Part shown: positions 28,379-38,687 of the stretch, in pieces
Layout: each line of letters opens with the position of its first letter
How positions within the stretch are numbered: the stretch's first letter is position 1
Assembly (NCBI GenBank): GCA_963813375.1
Contig: CAWEYT010000020.1
Span: forward strand, 62,001-126,000
Direction: 5' to 3'
Source of the DNA: DASTFY01 sp963813375
Lineage (GTDB): Bacteria > Actinomycetota > Acidimicrobiia > Acidimicrobiales > Ilumatobacteraceae
DNA: 64,000 nucleotides
Translations under genes and position numbers: made by a program
Notes under the pieces: generated by a model
What the model was told of the DNA's origin: nothing
The model's input: the letters and a program-made list of their open reading frames with translations, nothing else
Databases searched by the model: none

Positions 28379-29289
28379 GCGGTCGCTGCACCGGCCAGAC
28401 GGCACGCTGGCCTCGGGGAGCGATCCCGTGGCGCTCACGCCGGAGCAGGCGGGCTGGACCTACTCCGGGTTGCGGGTGCTGCGGTTGGCCGCCGGGCGAG
28501 CGTCGCGAGCTCCACACCGGGCCCGACGAGCTCGCCGTCCTGCCGCTGTCGGCCACCGACCTGGTGGTGGAGGCCGACGGGCAGCGCTTCGAGCTGGACG
28601 GGCGGACGAGCGTCTTCTCGCGGGTGACCGACTTCGCCTACGTCGGCCGCGACACCACCGTGAGCCTGGTGGCCGGTGGCGGTGGGGGAGAGGTCGCCCT
28701 GCCCTCCGCCCGCTGCGACGCGAAGCGGCCGGCCCGCTACGGCCCGGCCGAGGACGTGCCGGTCGAGATCCGGGGCGCGGGGCCGGCGACCCGGCAGGTC
28801 ACGAACTTCATGAGCCCGGAGTCCTGGCCCGACGCCGAAGCGCTCATGTGCGTGGAGCTGCTGACCCCCGACGGCAACTGGTCCTCCTACCCGCCCCACA
28901 AGCACGACGCCTCCGCGGAGTGCCCGGTCGAGAACGAGGAGGTCTACTACTTCCGCATCGGCCGGGTCGGGGAGGACGCGTGCTCGCCCGACGGCATCGG
29001 GCTCCACCGGCTCTACACCGGCGACGGGTCCATCGACGAGACGGTCGAGGTCCGCGACGGCGACGTGTTCCTGATCCCCCGCGGCTACCACGGCCCGTGC
29101 GTCGCCGCCCCGGGCTACACGATGTACTACCTGAACGTGCTGGCCGGTCCTGCGCCCGGCCGTTCGATGGCGTTCTGCGACGACCCGGCCCACCACTGGG
29201 TCCGGGACTCCTGGGACGGGATGGCCACCGACCCCCGCTGCCCGATGACGAGCGCCGCGGGTCCGGTCGATCGGGGCTCCGGTGCCTGA
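28371..29289 (+). CDS. iolB: 5-deoxy-glucuronate isomerase, one frameshift
   Basis: About 305 residues after removing one C at about 28497. Cupin-fold IolB features: NFMSPESWPDAEALMCVELLTPDGNWSSYPPHKHD with metal-binding HKH, ENEEVYYFRI (Glu), and IPRGYHGPCVAAPGYTMYYLNVLAG with the third His. It isomerises 5-deoxy-D-glucuronate to 2-deoxy-5-keto-gluconate, feeding IolC. ATG start 28371 lies within the end of the aldolase gene; the stop overlaps the following GTG. Confidence 0.92.
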
Positions 29290-30265
29290 GGCTCCGCTGC
29301 TCTACCTCGACCGGGAGCTCCCGGCGGCCATGATGGCTGCCCTGACCGCGCGGGCCCGGCTGTCGGGCCCTGAGGCGGACGCCATGGCTGCGGCCGAGGG
29401 GATCGTGGCCGGGGCCACCCGCTGGGACGGTCCCCGCATGGATCGCTGCCTCGCCGCCCGGGTGATCTCCCGCTCTGGCATCGGCTTCGACAACGTGGAC
29501 GTCGCCGCGGCCACGGCGCGGGGCATCGTGGTGTGCATCGCGCCCGACGCTCCGACGGTCTCCACCGCGGAGCACGCGGTCGCGCTGCTGCTGGCCGCGG
29601 CCAAGCGCCTCTCCGAGCACCAGGCCCGGCTGCGGGCCGGACCCGGCGATCACTTCGGCCTCAGCAGCAACGTCGAGCTGGATGGGGGCACCCTCGGCCT
29701 GGTGGGGTACGGCCGCATCGCCCGTCGCGTGGGCCGGACCGGTGCCGCGCTCGGCATGACGGTCATCGCGCACGACCCGTACCTCCAGCCGGCGGTCGAT
29801 CTCGAGGTGGAGCTGGTGTCGTTCGACGACCTGCTCGCCCGCAGCGACGCCATCTCCGTCCACGCCCCCCTGACCGATGGCACGCGCGGCCTGTTCGGAA
29901 CGGCGGCGTTTGCCCGGGTCCGGCCGGGCGTGATCTTCGTCAACACCGCCCGCGGACCGCTCGTCGACCAGGAGGCCCTCGTGGCCGCGCTCGACTCCGG
30001 TCAGGTGGGTTCGGCGGGATTGGACGTGACCGATCCCGAGCCCCTTCCCGTCGATCACCCGCTGCTCGGGCGTGACGACGTCGTCGTCACGCCCCACATC
30101 GCGTCCGCCACCGCGGCCGGCCGGCTGCGGCTCTACGAGCACGCGGTCGACAACGCGCTCGGCGTCCTGGCGGGCCTGCCCCACCGGCCACGCTGCCACG
30201 TCGTCAACCCCGAGGCGACAGGTCACTGGAGATGCAGCGACGGCCATGACCGCTTCCACGTTCAG
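29282..30265 (+). CDS. D-isomer-specific 2-hydroxyacid dehydrogenase, no stop codon before the next gene
   Basis: NAD-dependent dehydrogenase of the phosphoglycerate/formate dehydrogenase superfamily. SRSGIGFDNVDVAAATARGI, nucleotide-binding LGLVGYGRIARRVGR, catalytic Arg in FVNTARGPLVDQ, Glu in DVTDPEPLP and His in VVVTPHIASAT are all visible. Conserved sequence ends near residue 312 (HVVNPE), but the frame runs open into the next dehydrogenase with no stop; a -1 change near 30225 would give a stop at 30249. GTG start overlaps the iolB end. Its role in an iol operon is unclear; it might reduce a ketoacid product or act on a ring-opened intermediate. Confidence 0.85.
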
Positions 30266-31460
30266 ATGTGCACCAGTGAGCAGCACGCCTCGATCGGCAT
30301 CGGCGTCGTGGGGCTGGGCTGGATGGGCCAGGCCCACAGCCGCTCGTTCATGCGCCTGCCGTCGCTGTTCCCGGACCGCGTCTATCAGCCCCGCCTGGTC
30401 CTGTGCGCCGACAGCCTGGGTGCCCGCCGGGACGAGTCGGGCGCCTTCGGGTTCGAAGGGGCGACCGACGACTGGCGGCGTGTCATCGACCACGACGCGG
30501 TCGACATCGTCATCGTCACCGCACCCAACATGCTCCACGAGGAGCTCTGCGTGGCCGCCGCGGAAGCGGGCAAGCACGTGTTCTGCGAGAAGCCCGTCGG
30601 GGGCACGCCGGACCAGACGGTGCGCATCGCGGCGTCGGCGCAGGCAGGCCGGGGTCATCACCGGCGTGGGCTACAACTACCGCTGGGCTCCGCTCGTGCT
30701 GCACCTCCGTCAGCTGCTGGAGGCCGATCGCCTGGGTCAGCTCACGAACTACCGGGGCCGCTTCTTCTCGATGTACGGGAGCGACCCGATGGGCCTGCTG
30801 TCCTGGCGCTTCCTGGAAGCCGAGGGCGGGTACGGGGTGTCGAGCGACATCCTGAGCCACGCGGTCGACCTGGCCACGTTCCTCGTCGGTCCCATCGCCC
30901 GCGTGGTCGGGACCAAGGAGACGTTCATCCGGCAACGACCGCTGCCCCAGGCGGGTGCGCGCGGCCACTACGCCGTGGGCCAACCCGGTGATCCGACCGG
31001 CGAGGTCACCAACGAGGACTTTGCGGCCGCGCTCGTCGTGTTCGCCAACGGCGTGCAGGGAACGTTCGAGAGCTCACGCTCGATCATCGGACCCGAGAGC
31101 CAGATGGCCTTCGACCTCTACGGCACCAAGGGCGCGGCCAGCTGGAACCTGGAGCGCATGAACGAGCTCCAGCTCTACCTTGCCGGCGACGACCGTGCAC
31201 CGCGTGGCTATACGACGGTGTTCGGCGGCGACCGGTACCCGTACCACGGGACCTTCGTTCCCGGGGACGCCAACAGCATCGGCTTCGAGGACCTCGTGGC
31301 CATCGAGGACCACGAGTTCCTGACCGCGGTGGCCGCCGGCGAGGCCTACCAGCCCGGCTTCGAGGAGGCCCTCGACTACGTCAGCTTCCAGGCGGCGTGG
31401 CTGCGGTCCTGCGAGTCGGGCACGTGGCAGGACGTCGTCCGCTTGGGAGGAACACCATGA
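30266..31460 (+). CDS. Gfo/Idh/MocA-family inositol-type dehydrogenase, one frameshift
   Basis: About 397 residues. GIGVVGLGWMGQAHSRSFMRL is the Rossmann loop, then APNMLHEELC and CEKPVGGTPDQT; the second half has GVGYNYRWAPLV, YGVSSDILSHAVDLATFLVG with the catalytic Asp/His, and a long family-specific tail (YQPGFEEALDYVSFQAAWLRSC). One extra base at about 30647 shifts the frame between ASAQA and GVITGVGY. ATG 30266 is chosen because the Rossmann strand begins 10 codons later; upstream the same frame is open into the 2-hydroxyacid dehydrogenase, so a read-through fusion is possible. Likely oxidises an inositol stereoisomer or derivative. Stop overlaps iolD start (ATGA). Confidence 0.87.
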
Positions 31461-33310
31461 AGACCGTGCGCTTGACGACCGCGCAGGCGATCGTCCGCTA
31501 CCTGATCGCGCAGCGCATCGAGATCGACGGCGAGCTGCGGCCGCTGTTCCCCGGCGTGTTCGCCATCTTCGGGCACGGCAACGTCACCTGTCTCGGGCAC
31601 GCGCTCGAGGAGGCCAAGGACGACCTGCCGACGTGGCGGGGCCAGAACGAGCAGGGGATGGCCCTCGCCGCCGTCGGCTACGCCAAGGCCATGCGGCGGC
31701 GCCAGATCATGGTGGCCACGAGCTCCATCGGGCCCGGCGCCACGAACATGGTCACCGCGGCCGCCGTCGCCCACGCCAACCGCCTCCCCGTCCTGCTGCT
31801 GTCCGGCGACACGTTCGCCAGCCGCATCCCCGATCCCGTCCTGCAGCAGGTCGAGGGCTTCGGCGACCCGTCCGTCACGGTGAACGACACGTTCAAGCCC
31901 GTCACCCGCTACTGGGACCGCATCGTCAAGCCGGTGCAGGTGGTCCACACCCTTCCCCACGCGGTGGCGACGATGCTCGATCCGGCCACTTGTGGCCCGG
32001 CCTTCCTCGGGCTGCCCCAGGACGTCCAGGCCGAGGCGTACGACTTCCCCGCCCGCTTCTTCGACACGGTGATCCACGAGATCCCGCGGCCGCGCCCGGA
32101 CGAGGGCCAGTTGGCGCGGGCGGCCGCCGCGCTGGGCGAGGCCACGAAGCCGCTCATCGTCGCCGGCGGCGGCGTCCACTACTCCCTGGCGGAGGAGGAG
32201 CTGCGGGCCTTCGCCGAACGGCACAACATCCCGGTCGTCGAGACGGTGGCCGGCAAGGCCACGCTGCTGTCCGCCCACCGCCTGAACGCCGGGCCGATCG
32301 GCTCGACCGGGTGCACGTCGGCCAACGCTCTGGCGGCGGAAGCCGACGTCGTGCTGGCCGTCGGGTCCCGACTGCAGGACTTCACCACCGGATCCTGGAC
32401 CGTGTTCGCCAACGAGTCGGTGCGGTTCATCGGACTCAACACCGCCGCCTTCGATGCCGTGAAGCACCTCGCCCACCCGCTCGTGGCCGACGCCCGCGAG
32501 GGTCTGCGGGAGCTGTCGGCGCGGGTCGGCGCCTGGCGGGCGCCGGACGACTGGACCGACCGGGCGGCGGTGGAGACCGCGCAGTACCACGCCTACGTCG
32601 ACAAGATCGCCAGCCCCAGCGCTCCTGCCCAGGAGGAGAAGCCCACCTACGCCCAGGTCGTCGGGGCCATCGACCGCCTGGCCCTCCCGACCGACTACGC
32701 CTTCGCCGCCGCCGGCGGCTTCCCCGGCGAGCTCAACAGCGGGTGGCGGGCCAAGGGCCTCGACTCCATCGACATGGAGTACGGCTACTCGTGCATGGGC
32801 TACGAGATCTCCGGGGCGTGGGGGGCGAAGATGGCGCTCCCCGACCGTGAGGTCATCGTCTTCGTCGGTGACGGCTCGTACCTGATGATGAACTCGGACC
32901 TGTACAGCTCCGTCCTGTCCGGTCACAAGCTGACCGTCATCGTGTGCGACAACGGCGGGTTCGCCGTCATCAACCGGCTGCAGGTCAACCAGGGTGGCGC
33001 GCCGTTCAACAACCTCATCGCCGACTCCAAGGTCCAGGAGGTGGTGGCGGTCGATTTCGCCGCACACGCCGCGGCCATGGGCTGCCGATCCGAGAAGGTG
33101 GGCTCGGTGGCGGAGCTGGAGGCGGCGATGCAGAGGGCTCGGGCCTCGGACCGGACCTACGTGATCGCCATCGACACATCGGCCTACGACTGGACGGGCG
33201 GCGGATCGTTCTGGGAGGTCGGGGTGCCCGAGGTCAGCGACCGGCCGTCCGTGGTGGCGGCCCGGGAGGCCATGGACGCCGGCAAGGCCGCGCAGCGGGT
33301 GGGCTGGTGA
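31457..33310 (+). CDS. iolD: 3D-(3,5/4)-trihydroxycyclohexane-1,2-dione hydrolase
   Basis: 617 residues, intact, thiamine-diphosphate enzyme. FPGVFAIFGHGNVTCLGHALEE with GQNEQGMALAAVGYAKA holds the catalytic Glu of the PYR domain; IVAGGGVHYS is in the central domain; the TPP-binding motif begins VFVGDGSYLMMNSDL in the C-terminal domain. IolD hydrolyses the diketone made by IolE, opening the ring to 5-deoxy-glucuronate. A strong GGGAGGA ribosome site precedes ATG 31457. Overlaps the preceding and following genes by 4 nt (ATGA, GTGA). Confidence 0.96.
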   Translation: MKTVRLTTAQAIVRYLIAQRIEIDGELRPLFPGVFAIFGHGNVTCLGHALEEAKDDLPTWRGQNEQGMALAAVGYAKAMRRRQIMVATSSIGPGATNMVTAAAVAHANRLPVLLLSGDTFASRIPDPVLQQVEGFGDPSVTVNDTFKPVTRYWDRIVKPVQVVHTLPHAVATMLDPATCGPAFLGLPQDVQAEAYDFPARFFDTVIHEIPRPRPDEGQLARAAAALGEATKPLIVAGGGVHYSLAEEELRAFAERHNIPVVETVAGKATLLSAHRLNAGPIGSTGCTSANALAAEADVVLAVGSRLQDFTTGSWTVFANESVRFIGLNTAAFDAVKHLAHPLVADAREGLRELSARVGAWRAPDDWTDRAAVETAQYHAYVDKIASPSAPAQEEKPTYAQVVGAIDRLALPTDYAFAAAGGFPGELNSGWRAKGLDSIDMEYGYSCMGYEISGAWGAKMALPDREVIVFVGDGSYLMMNSDLYSSVLSGHKLTVIVCDNGGFAVINRLQVNQGGAPFNNLIADSKVQEVVAVDFAAHAAAMGCRSEKVGSVAELEAAMQRARASDRTYVIAIDTSAYDWTGGGSFWEVGVPEVSDRPSVVAAREAMDAGKAAQRVGW

Positions 33311-34155
33311 GCGGCATGGAGGAGACGATGGTGGACAGCGATCCCGCCGGCCTGGCCGGGAAGGTCGTCGTGGTGACCGGGGGGACGCAGGGCCTGGGCC
33401 AGGCCGTGGCCCGGCTCGCCGCGGCCAGGGGCGCGGCCGGTGTGGCCGTCGTGGGCCGGGACACCGCCAAGGGGCAGGACGCGGTGGACGAGCTCGAGGC
33501 GATGGGGACCGACGGTGTGTTCGTCCCCGTCGACCTGGCAGACCCGGACGTGGGCGACCACGTGATGGCCGCGGTCGACGAGCGCTTCGGCGTGGTCCAC
33601 GGTCTCGTCAACGCGGCCGCGGAGACCGGTCGGGCCGGGGTGTGGGACACCACGACGGCGCTGTTCGACCGAATGCTGGCCGTCAACGTCCGGGCCCCGT
33701 TCTTCCTCCTGCAGGCGGCCGCCCGGATCATGAAGCGGGAAGGGGTGGCTGGTTCCGTCGTCAACATCGGCAGCGTCACCGGGTACGGCGGCCAGGTCCA
33801 CCTCACGCCGTATGCCATCTCCAAGGGCGCGCTGCACACGCTCACCCGCAACGCCGCCTACTCGCTGATGTGGGACCACGTACGGGTCAACCTCGTGAAC
33901 CTGGGGTGGATGGACACGCCCAACGAGCACATCGTCCAACGGGAGGTCCACGGGCTGGGGGAGGACTGGCTGGAGCAGGCCGAGGCGGCCCAGCCCTTCG
34001 GACGCCTCATCAAGCCGGAGGAGGCGGCCCGCACCATCTGCTTCCTGCTGTCCGACGAGTCGGGGCTCATGACGGGAGCCGCCCTCGACTTCGACCAGTC
34101 GGTGCTCGGCGCCGGCGACTCGCCCAAGCCGGCGAAGGACGAGGTGTGGCCATGA
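33307..34155 (+). CDS. Short-chain dehydrogenase/reductase
   Basis: 282 residues from GTG 33307 (ATG 33316 or 33328 also possible; GGAGGAG lies just before 33328). SDR features: VVVTGGTQGLGQAVAR, NAAAETG, catalytic Ser in VVNIGSVTGYGG, YAISK with Tyr/Lys, NLGWMDTPNEH. It likely oxidises a hydroxyl of an inositol derivative or a side product. Translationally coupled to iolD and iolG by 4-nt overlaps, so it belongs to the pathway. In this operon three oxidoreductases (Idh, SDR, IolG) follow one another around iolD, suggesting more than one ring position is oxidised. Confidence 0.9.
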   Translation: MSGMEETMVDSDPAGLAGKVVVVTGGTQGLGQAVARLAAARGAAGVAVVGRDTAKGQDAVDELEAMGTDGVFVPVDLADPDVGDHVMAAVDERFGVVHGLVNAAAETGRAGVWDTTTALFDRMLAVNVRAPFFLLQAAARIMKREGVAGSVVNIGSVTGYGGQVHLTPYAISKGALHTLTRNAAYSLMWDHVRVNLVNLGWMDTPNEHIVQREVHGLGEDWLEQAEAAQPFGRLIKPEEAARTICFLLSDESGLMTGAALDFDQSVLGAGDSPKPAKDEVWP

Positions 34156-35181
34156 ACGAACCCATCCGGATCGGCGTGCTGGGCTGCGGACGGATCGGGC
34201 GCTGGCACGCGGAGTTGATCGCCAAGAGGATCCCCGGCCTGGCGCTCAGCCGGGTGTTCGATGTACGGCGGGAGTCCGCCGACGAGGTGGCCGACGTGCT
34301 GGACGTGGCGGTCGCCGAGACCCCGGAGGAGCTCATCGAGGCCGACGACGTCGACGCCATCGCCATCTGCTCGTCCACCGACACCCACGTGGACCTGCTC
34401 GTGGCGGGCTCGGCGGCCGGCAAGCCCATCTTCTGCGAGAAGCCCCTGTCGCTCGACCTGGCCGAGGTGGACAGGGGGTTGGCGGCCGTGGACGCGGCCG
34501 GGGTCCTCCTCCAGGTCGGCTTCAACCGCCGCTACGACCCGAGTCACCGGGAGGTGCGCCAGCGGGTCGCCGACGGGGACATCGGCCAGCTTGCACCTGG
34601 TGCGCATCACGAGCCGGGATCCGGCGCCTCCTCCCATCGCCTACATCGCGGTGTCGGGCGGGATCTTCTGCGACATGACGATCCATGACTTCGACATGGC
34701 CCGCTTCGTGACCGGGAGCGAGATCGAGGAGGTGTACGCGACCGGTGCCGTGCGCGTCGATCCGGCCATCGGCGACGCCGGTGACCTCGACACCGCGGTC
34801 GTCGTGTTGCGCCACTCCGACGGGGTGCTCACGACGATCGACAACAGCCGCCAGGCCGTGTACGGCTACGACCAGCGGGTCGAGGCCTTCGGCTCGGGCG
34901 GGATGGTCGGCTCGGAGAACGCGCTCACGACCACGACCACGCTGCGCAACGCCAGCGGCGGCCAGCAGTCGACCCTGCCGGACTTCTTCCGGGAGCGCTA
35001 CGAGATGAGCTACCTGGCCGAGTGGGAGGACTTCGCGGTCATGGTCCGCGATGGCGGCCCCTCGCCCGTCGACGGCCGCGACGGCCGAGAAGCCCTCGTC
35101 GCCGGCCTGGCCGCCTGGACCTCGGTCCGGGAGGGCCGCTCCGTCCTGACCGCGGAGATCAGCGAGATCAGCCCCGCCTGA
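34152..35181 (+). CDS. iolG: Inositol 2-dehydrogenase, one frameshift
   Basis: About 342 residues. RIGVLGCGRIGRWHAELIAKRIPGL is the IolG-type Rossmann loop; ICSSTDTHVDL, CEKPLSLDLAEVD, VGFNRRYDPSH follow, and after one correction at about 34593 comes SGGIFCDMTIHDFDMARF with the catalytic Asp/His. This order of motifs matches myo-inositol 2-dehydrogenase, which converts myo-inositol to scyllo-inosose with NAD. It is the last gene of the plus-strand operon; 19 nt separate its stop from the converging PanB-like gene, with no obvious terminator hairpin in that gap. Confidence 0.93.
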
Positions 35182-35200
35182 CCCGTCAGTCGAGCCGCAA

Positions 35201-35993
35201 TCAGTCGAGCCCGGCCAGGAACTCGTCGAACTCGTCGTCGGGGATGCCGACGAGGTGCTGGTCCTCCGGATAGCGGCCGGCTGTCGACGTCGGCCGCGTA
35301 CTCGGAGAAGGCGGCGACGCGCTCGCGCTGCAGCCGGTCGAGCTCGGCCCGGAAGTCCCGGTACACCTTGGCGTGGCGGGGCTGGTGCCCGGGGGTGTAG
35401 CCGAGGACGTCGACCGAGAACAGGTACTGGGCGTGCGCGCCCGTCCCGGCACCCATCGAGAGGAGGAGCATCGAGGTGCGCTTGGTGATCTCGGCGGTGA
35501 CCCGTGCCGGTACCACCTCGATCTCGGCGGCGAAGGCGCCGGCCTGCTCCAGCTCCTTGACCTGGCGGTAGACGAAGGCCGCCGACTCGGCGGTGCGTCC
35601 GACGGCCTTGAAGCCTCCCGTCCATGTCCGCCGCGACGGGATCAGCCCGGTGTGGCCACAGACGGGGATGCCCTCGGCCCGGAGACGGGAGACGATCTCG
35701 AGGCTGGCGGCGCAGTAGACGGCGTCCCCGCCGAGCAGGATGGCGTCGTGGGCGGCCCGCACGTAGTCGTCGAAGGTGGCGAGCTGCCCGTACTGGAGCC
35801 CGACGAACACGAAGCAGTCGCCGGCCGCTTCACGCATCGCCGCACTCCAGATCGGTGTCTCGATGGAGAGGAGGTCGATGCGAGCCGCCGCGGCGGCCCG
35901 AGCCTCGTCGAGGTTCTCGAGGTGGAGCATGGAGAGCTGGCGGGTGCCCTTGAGCGCCAGGAGCTCGGCGACAGTCAGGCGGGAGCGGTTCAT
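35201..35993 (-). CDS. PanB (ketopantoate hydroxymethyltransferase)-like protein, one frameshift
   Basis: About 263 residues after one correction near 35282. The C-terminal part is clearly KPHMT-like: GIPVCGHTGLIPSRRTWTGG with the His-Gly-Leu-x-Pro block, KAVGRTAESA, LEQAGAFAAEIEVVPARVT, and GAGTGAHAQYLFSVDVLGYTPG. The N-terminal metal-site blocks of true PanB (VGDSLG, DMPFGSY and K-x-EGG) are not there; the equivalent regions read IETPIWS, VGLQYG and DAVYCAAS, so the usual Mg ligands seem lost. Its position as last gene of a demethylase-like operon suggests handling of a one-carbon unit or a related C-C bond reaction, not pantothenate synthesis. ATG overlaps the reductase stop. Confidence 0.7.
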
Positions 35994-37262
35994 GGATTTC
36001 CTTCGTCTCGGGTGCGGGCCCTGCTCGACGAGATCATGCTCTTCAGGGTGACGGCGGGATCGGCCAGGGCGAGGGGGTCGGGGTGGGCTCGGCCGGCGAT
36101 CAGCAGCTCGGCCAGGCGGATGTCCTTGGCGACGGCGGTCCCTTCTGCCACGCCGCTGGCCGCCACCAGACGGCCGTCGTCGTCGAGCCCGAAGTGGAGC
36201 ACGACACCGTCGGCTCGCTCCCGCTCGACGGTGGTCGTCGCGGCGTGCGGCAGCCCGGCCATGTGCAGGCTGAGCTCGTACTGGTCCGTCCAGAACCACG
36301 GCACGCGCTCGTAGGCCTCCTCGGCCCCGAGCAGGTTGCGGGCCACGACGTCCGCCTGGTCCAGCGCGTTGCGCCACGCCTCCAGCCGCAGCCGCTGATC
36401 GCCGAAGAGCGGGTGTGGGAACGAGCAGCAGTCACCGGCGGCGAAGATGGCCGGGTCGCTCGTGCGCAGGTGGCGGTCGGCGGCGATGCCGTTGTCGACG
36501 GCCAGCCCGGCCCGCTCGGCCAGCTCCACGTTCGCCAGCGCGCCGACTCCGGCGACGATGACGTCGCCGTCGATGCCTTCGCCGCCGGTCAGGACGACTC
36601 GGGCCTGGTCCCCGGTGCGCTCGATCCCCTCGACGCCCGTGCCGACGCGCAGTGCCACCCCGTCCTGCTCGTGGCGGGTGGCCATCGTGCGCGGCCAAGG
36701 CCGCCGGGACGATGCGGCCCATGAGGTTGGGGGCCAGCTCGACGACCGTCACCTGGCAACCCCACGCGCGGGCGCTCGCCGCCAGTTCGAGCCCGATGAA
36801 GCCGCCTCCGATGATGACGACGTGACCGCCCCTGGACAGTCGGGTCCGGATCTCCTCGGCGTCGGCCACGGTGCGAAGGAGGAGCGCCTCATCGCCCCCG
36901 GGGACGGGGAGGGGGCGTGGCCTGGCCCCGGTGGCCAGCAGCAGCCGGTCGTAGGGCAGCGATCGACCATCGGCGAGCACCACCGCCCGGTGATCCCGAT
37001 CGATGGCGGCGGCGGCGACCCCCGCCGCCAGCTCGACTCCGAGCTCGGCCAGGCGACCGCCGGCGAACAGCGCGGCCGGGGCTGCGGGCTCGCGACCCGT
37101 GATGGCGGCCTTCGACAACGGCGGCCGCTCGTACGGCGGGTGCTCCTCGTCGCCGACGAGCGTGATCGTGCCGTCGTGACCGGCCTCTCGCAGGGCCTCG
37201 GCCGCCCGACCCCCGCAGGCACCCGCGCCCACGATGACGACGCGCTCGACGCCGGACGCCAT
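35990..37262 (-). CDS. FAD-dependent ferredoxin reductase (MocF-like), one frameshift
   Basis: About 423 residues of the rubredoxin/ferredoxin reductase family. FAD-binding VVIVGAGACGGRAAEALREAG, PPYERPPLSKA, LLLATGARPRPLPV, NAD-binding HVVIIGGGFIGLELAA, and second FAD motif FAAGDCCSFPHP are clear. One extra base at about 36689 between AALAA and MATRHEQDG. It would pass electrons from NAD(P)H to the Rieske ferredoxin encoded 8 nt upstream, for use by the desaturase-type oxygenase. The gene order desaturase, Rieske, reductase equals mocD-mocE-mocF of rhizobial rhizopine catabolism. Confidence 0.87.
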
Positions 37263-37270
37263 GTGGTCGA

Positions 37271-37585
37271 TCAGCCGAGGTCGACGAACACGGTGCCGTC
37301 CTCGACCTTCACCGGGTAGGTCCGCAGGTCGACCGTGATGGGTGCTCCCTTGCCCTCGCCGGTCCGGTAGTCGAAGCGGCCGTTGTGCTTCGGGCACTCG
37401 ATGATGTGCCCCATCACGAGCCCGTCGGCCAGCAGCGTGTGCTCGTGCGTGCACATCCCGTCGGAGACGAAGAACTGCCCGTCGGGAGCGTGGTACACGG
37501 CATAGGGGCAGCCGTTGAGCTCGACCGGGATGACGTCCTCCTCTTCGACGTCATCCGTGCGGCAGGCTGCGACCCAGTCGGCCAT
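37271..37585 (-). CDS. Rieske [2Fe-2S] ferredoxin (MocE-like)
   Basis: 104 residues, intact. The two Rieske cluster motifs are CTHEHTLL (C-x-H) and CPKHNGRFD (C-x2-H), 17 residues apart; no membrane segment, so it is a soluble ferredoxin like those of Rieske oxygenase systems. LNGCPYAVYHAPDGQFFVSDG is the usual preceding beta structure. It connects the FAD reductase and the di-iron desaturase-type enzyme on either side, with 6-8 nt gaps. Confidence 0.93.
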   Translation of the reverse strand: MADWVAACRTDDVEEEDVIPVELNGCPYAVYHAPDGQFFVSDGMCTHEHTLLADGLVMGHIIECPKHNGRFDYRTGEGKGAPITVDLRTYPVKVEDGTVFVDLG

Positions 37586-37591
37586 GGTCCG

Positions 37592-38639
37592 TCAGGCCGC
37601 GGCGGACGGGACCGCGCCCGTCGCCGTGCGATCGACGAACACGGCGGTGTCGTGCCGCTGGCGGAGCATGACGGGCAGGAACTCCCTGAACGCCGCCGGG
37701 ATGCTCGGTGCCGGCTCGGGCAGGTCGTCCTTGATCTCCTCGTGGAGGGCGGGCAGCGAGTAGTAGGGGACCATCGGGAACATGTGGTGCTCCACGTGGT
37801 AGTTCATGTTGAGGTAGATGAACCGGGTGACGGGGTTCATGTACACGGTGCGGGTGTTGAGGCGATGGTCGGTGACGTCCTCGGCCAGGCCGCTGTGCTG
37901 GGTGAGGCCCGTCATGATGTGGTGCCAGGCGCCGTACATCCGCGGCAGCCCGATGAACATGGCGGGCAGGATGCTGCGGGAGACGATGCAGGCGAGCACG
38001 GTCGCGCCGTAGACCACCAGCCACACCCGCGCCGTCCAGTAGACCTTGCGCCGCTCGGTCTCGGGGACGAAGGTCGCTTCCGGCTCGGTGAGCCGGCCCG
38101 AGGCGTGGATGAACATCTCCTTGAAGGCCCTCGGGACGTCGAAGAGCCCGAAGACGTTGGCGATGATGTGGCCGAGCGCCGGTGGCCTCATCGAGATGAT
38201 CTCCGGATCGCGCCCGACGACGATGGTGTCCGTGTGGTGGCGGGTGTGGCTCCACCGCCACACCGTCGGGTCGCGCATGATCATGAAGCTGGCCAGGTTG
38301 TAGACGGCGGTGTTCATCCACCGTGTCTTGAAGGCCGTCCCGTGCCCGCACTCGTGCCACGCGGGCGTCGGACGCCGATCCGTAGAGCACGCCGTAGCCG
38401 GCGAAGAAGATCAGCGACCAGACCGAGAACCAGAAGTAGGCGCCGAGGGCGCCGAGGACGACCATCGATCCCAGCCAGATGATGGTGTCCCGGATGGCCG
38501 GGCCGTCCCGCCGCTGCATGAGCTCCTTCATGCGCTTGCGGGGCACCTCGGTGCGATACCACTGGGCCTGGGACAGGCCCCGGTCGACAGCCCGTTGCGC
38601 CTCCGGCCCGACCAGCGAGTAGTCACGACCAGTCGTCAT
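37592..38639 (-). CDS. Fatty-acid-desaturase-like di-iron hydroxylase/demethylase (MocD-like), one frameshift
   Basis: About 348 residues, an integral-membrane FA_desaturase-family protein with three His boxes: HECGH (restored only after removing one base at about 38360), HTRHH and HVEHH; membrane segments include TIIWLGSMVVLGALGAYFWFSVW and VWLVVYGATVLACIV. MocD proteins of this type act with MocE and MocF in demethylating the rhizopine 3-O-methyl-scyllo-inosamine, and the same three genes stand here in order beside inositol genes. Alternative roles are alkane or fatty-acid hydroxylation. ATG 38639 starts the minus-strand operon. Confidence 0.85.
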
Positions 38640-38687
38640 CAGGTCCGATGATACGGCGCCGCCCGTGCGCGGGGCGCCCCGGTGGGA

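Noticed and set aside
37592..38639. Simple membrane fatty-acid desaturase
   Set aside because: The family fits, but the adjacent soluble Rieske and FAD reductase in mocDEF order and the inositol context make a demethylase/hydroxylase more likely; not excluded.
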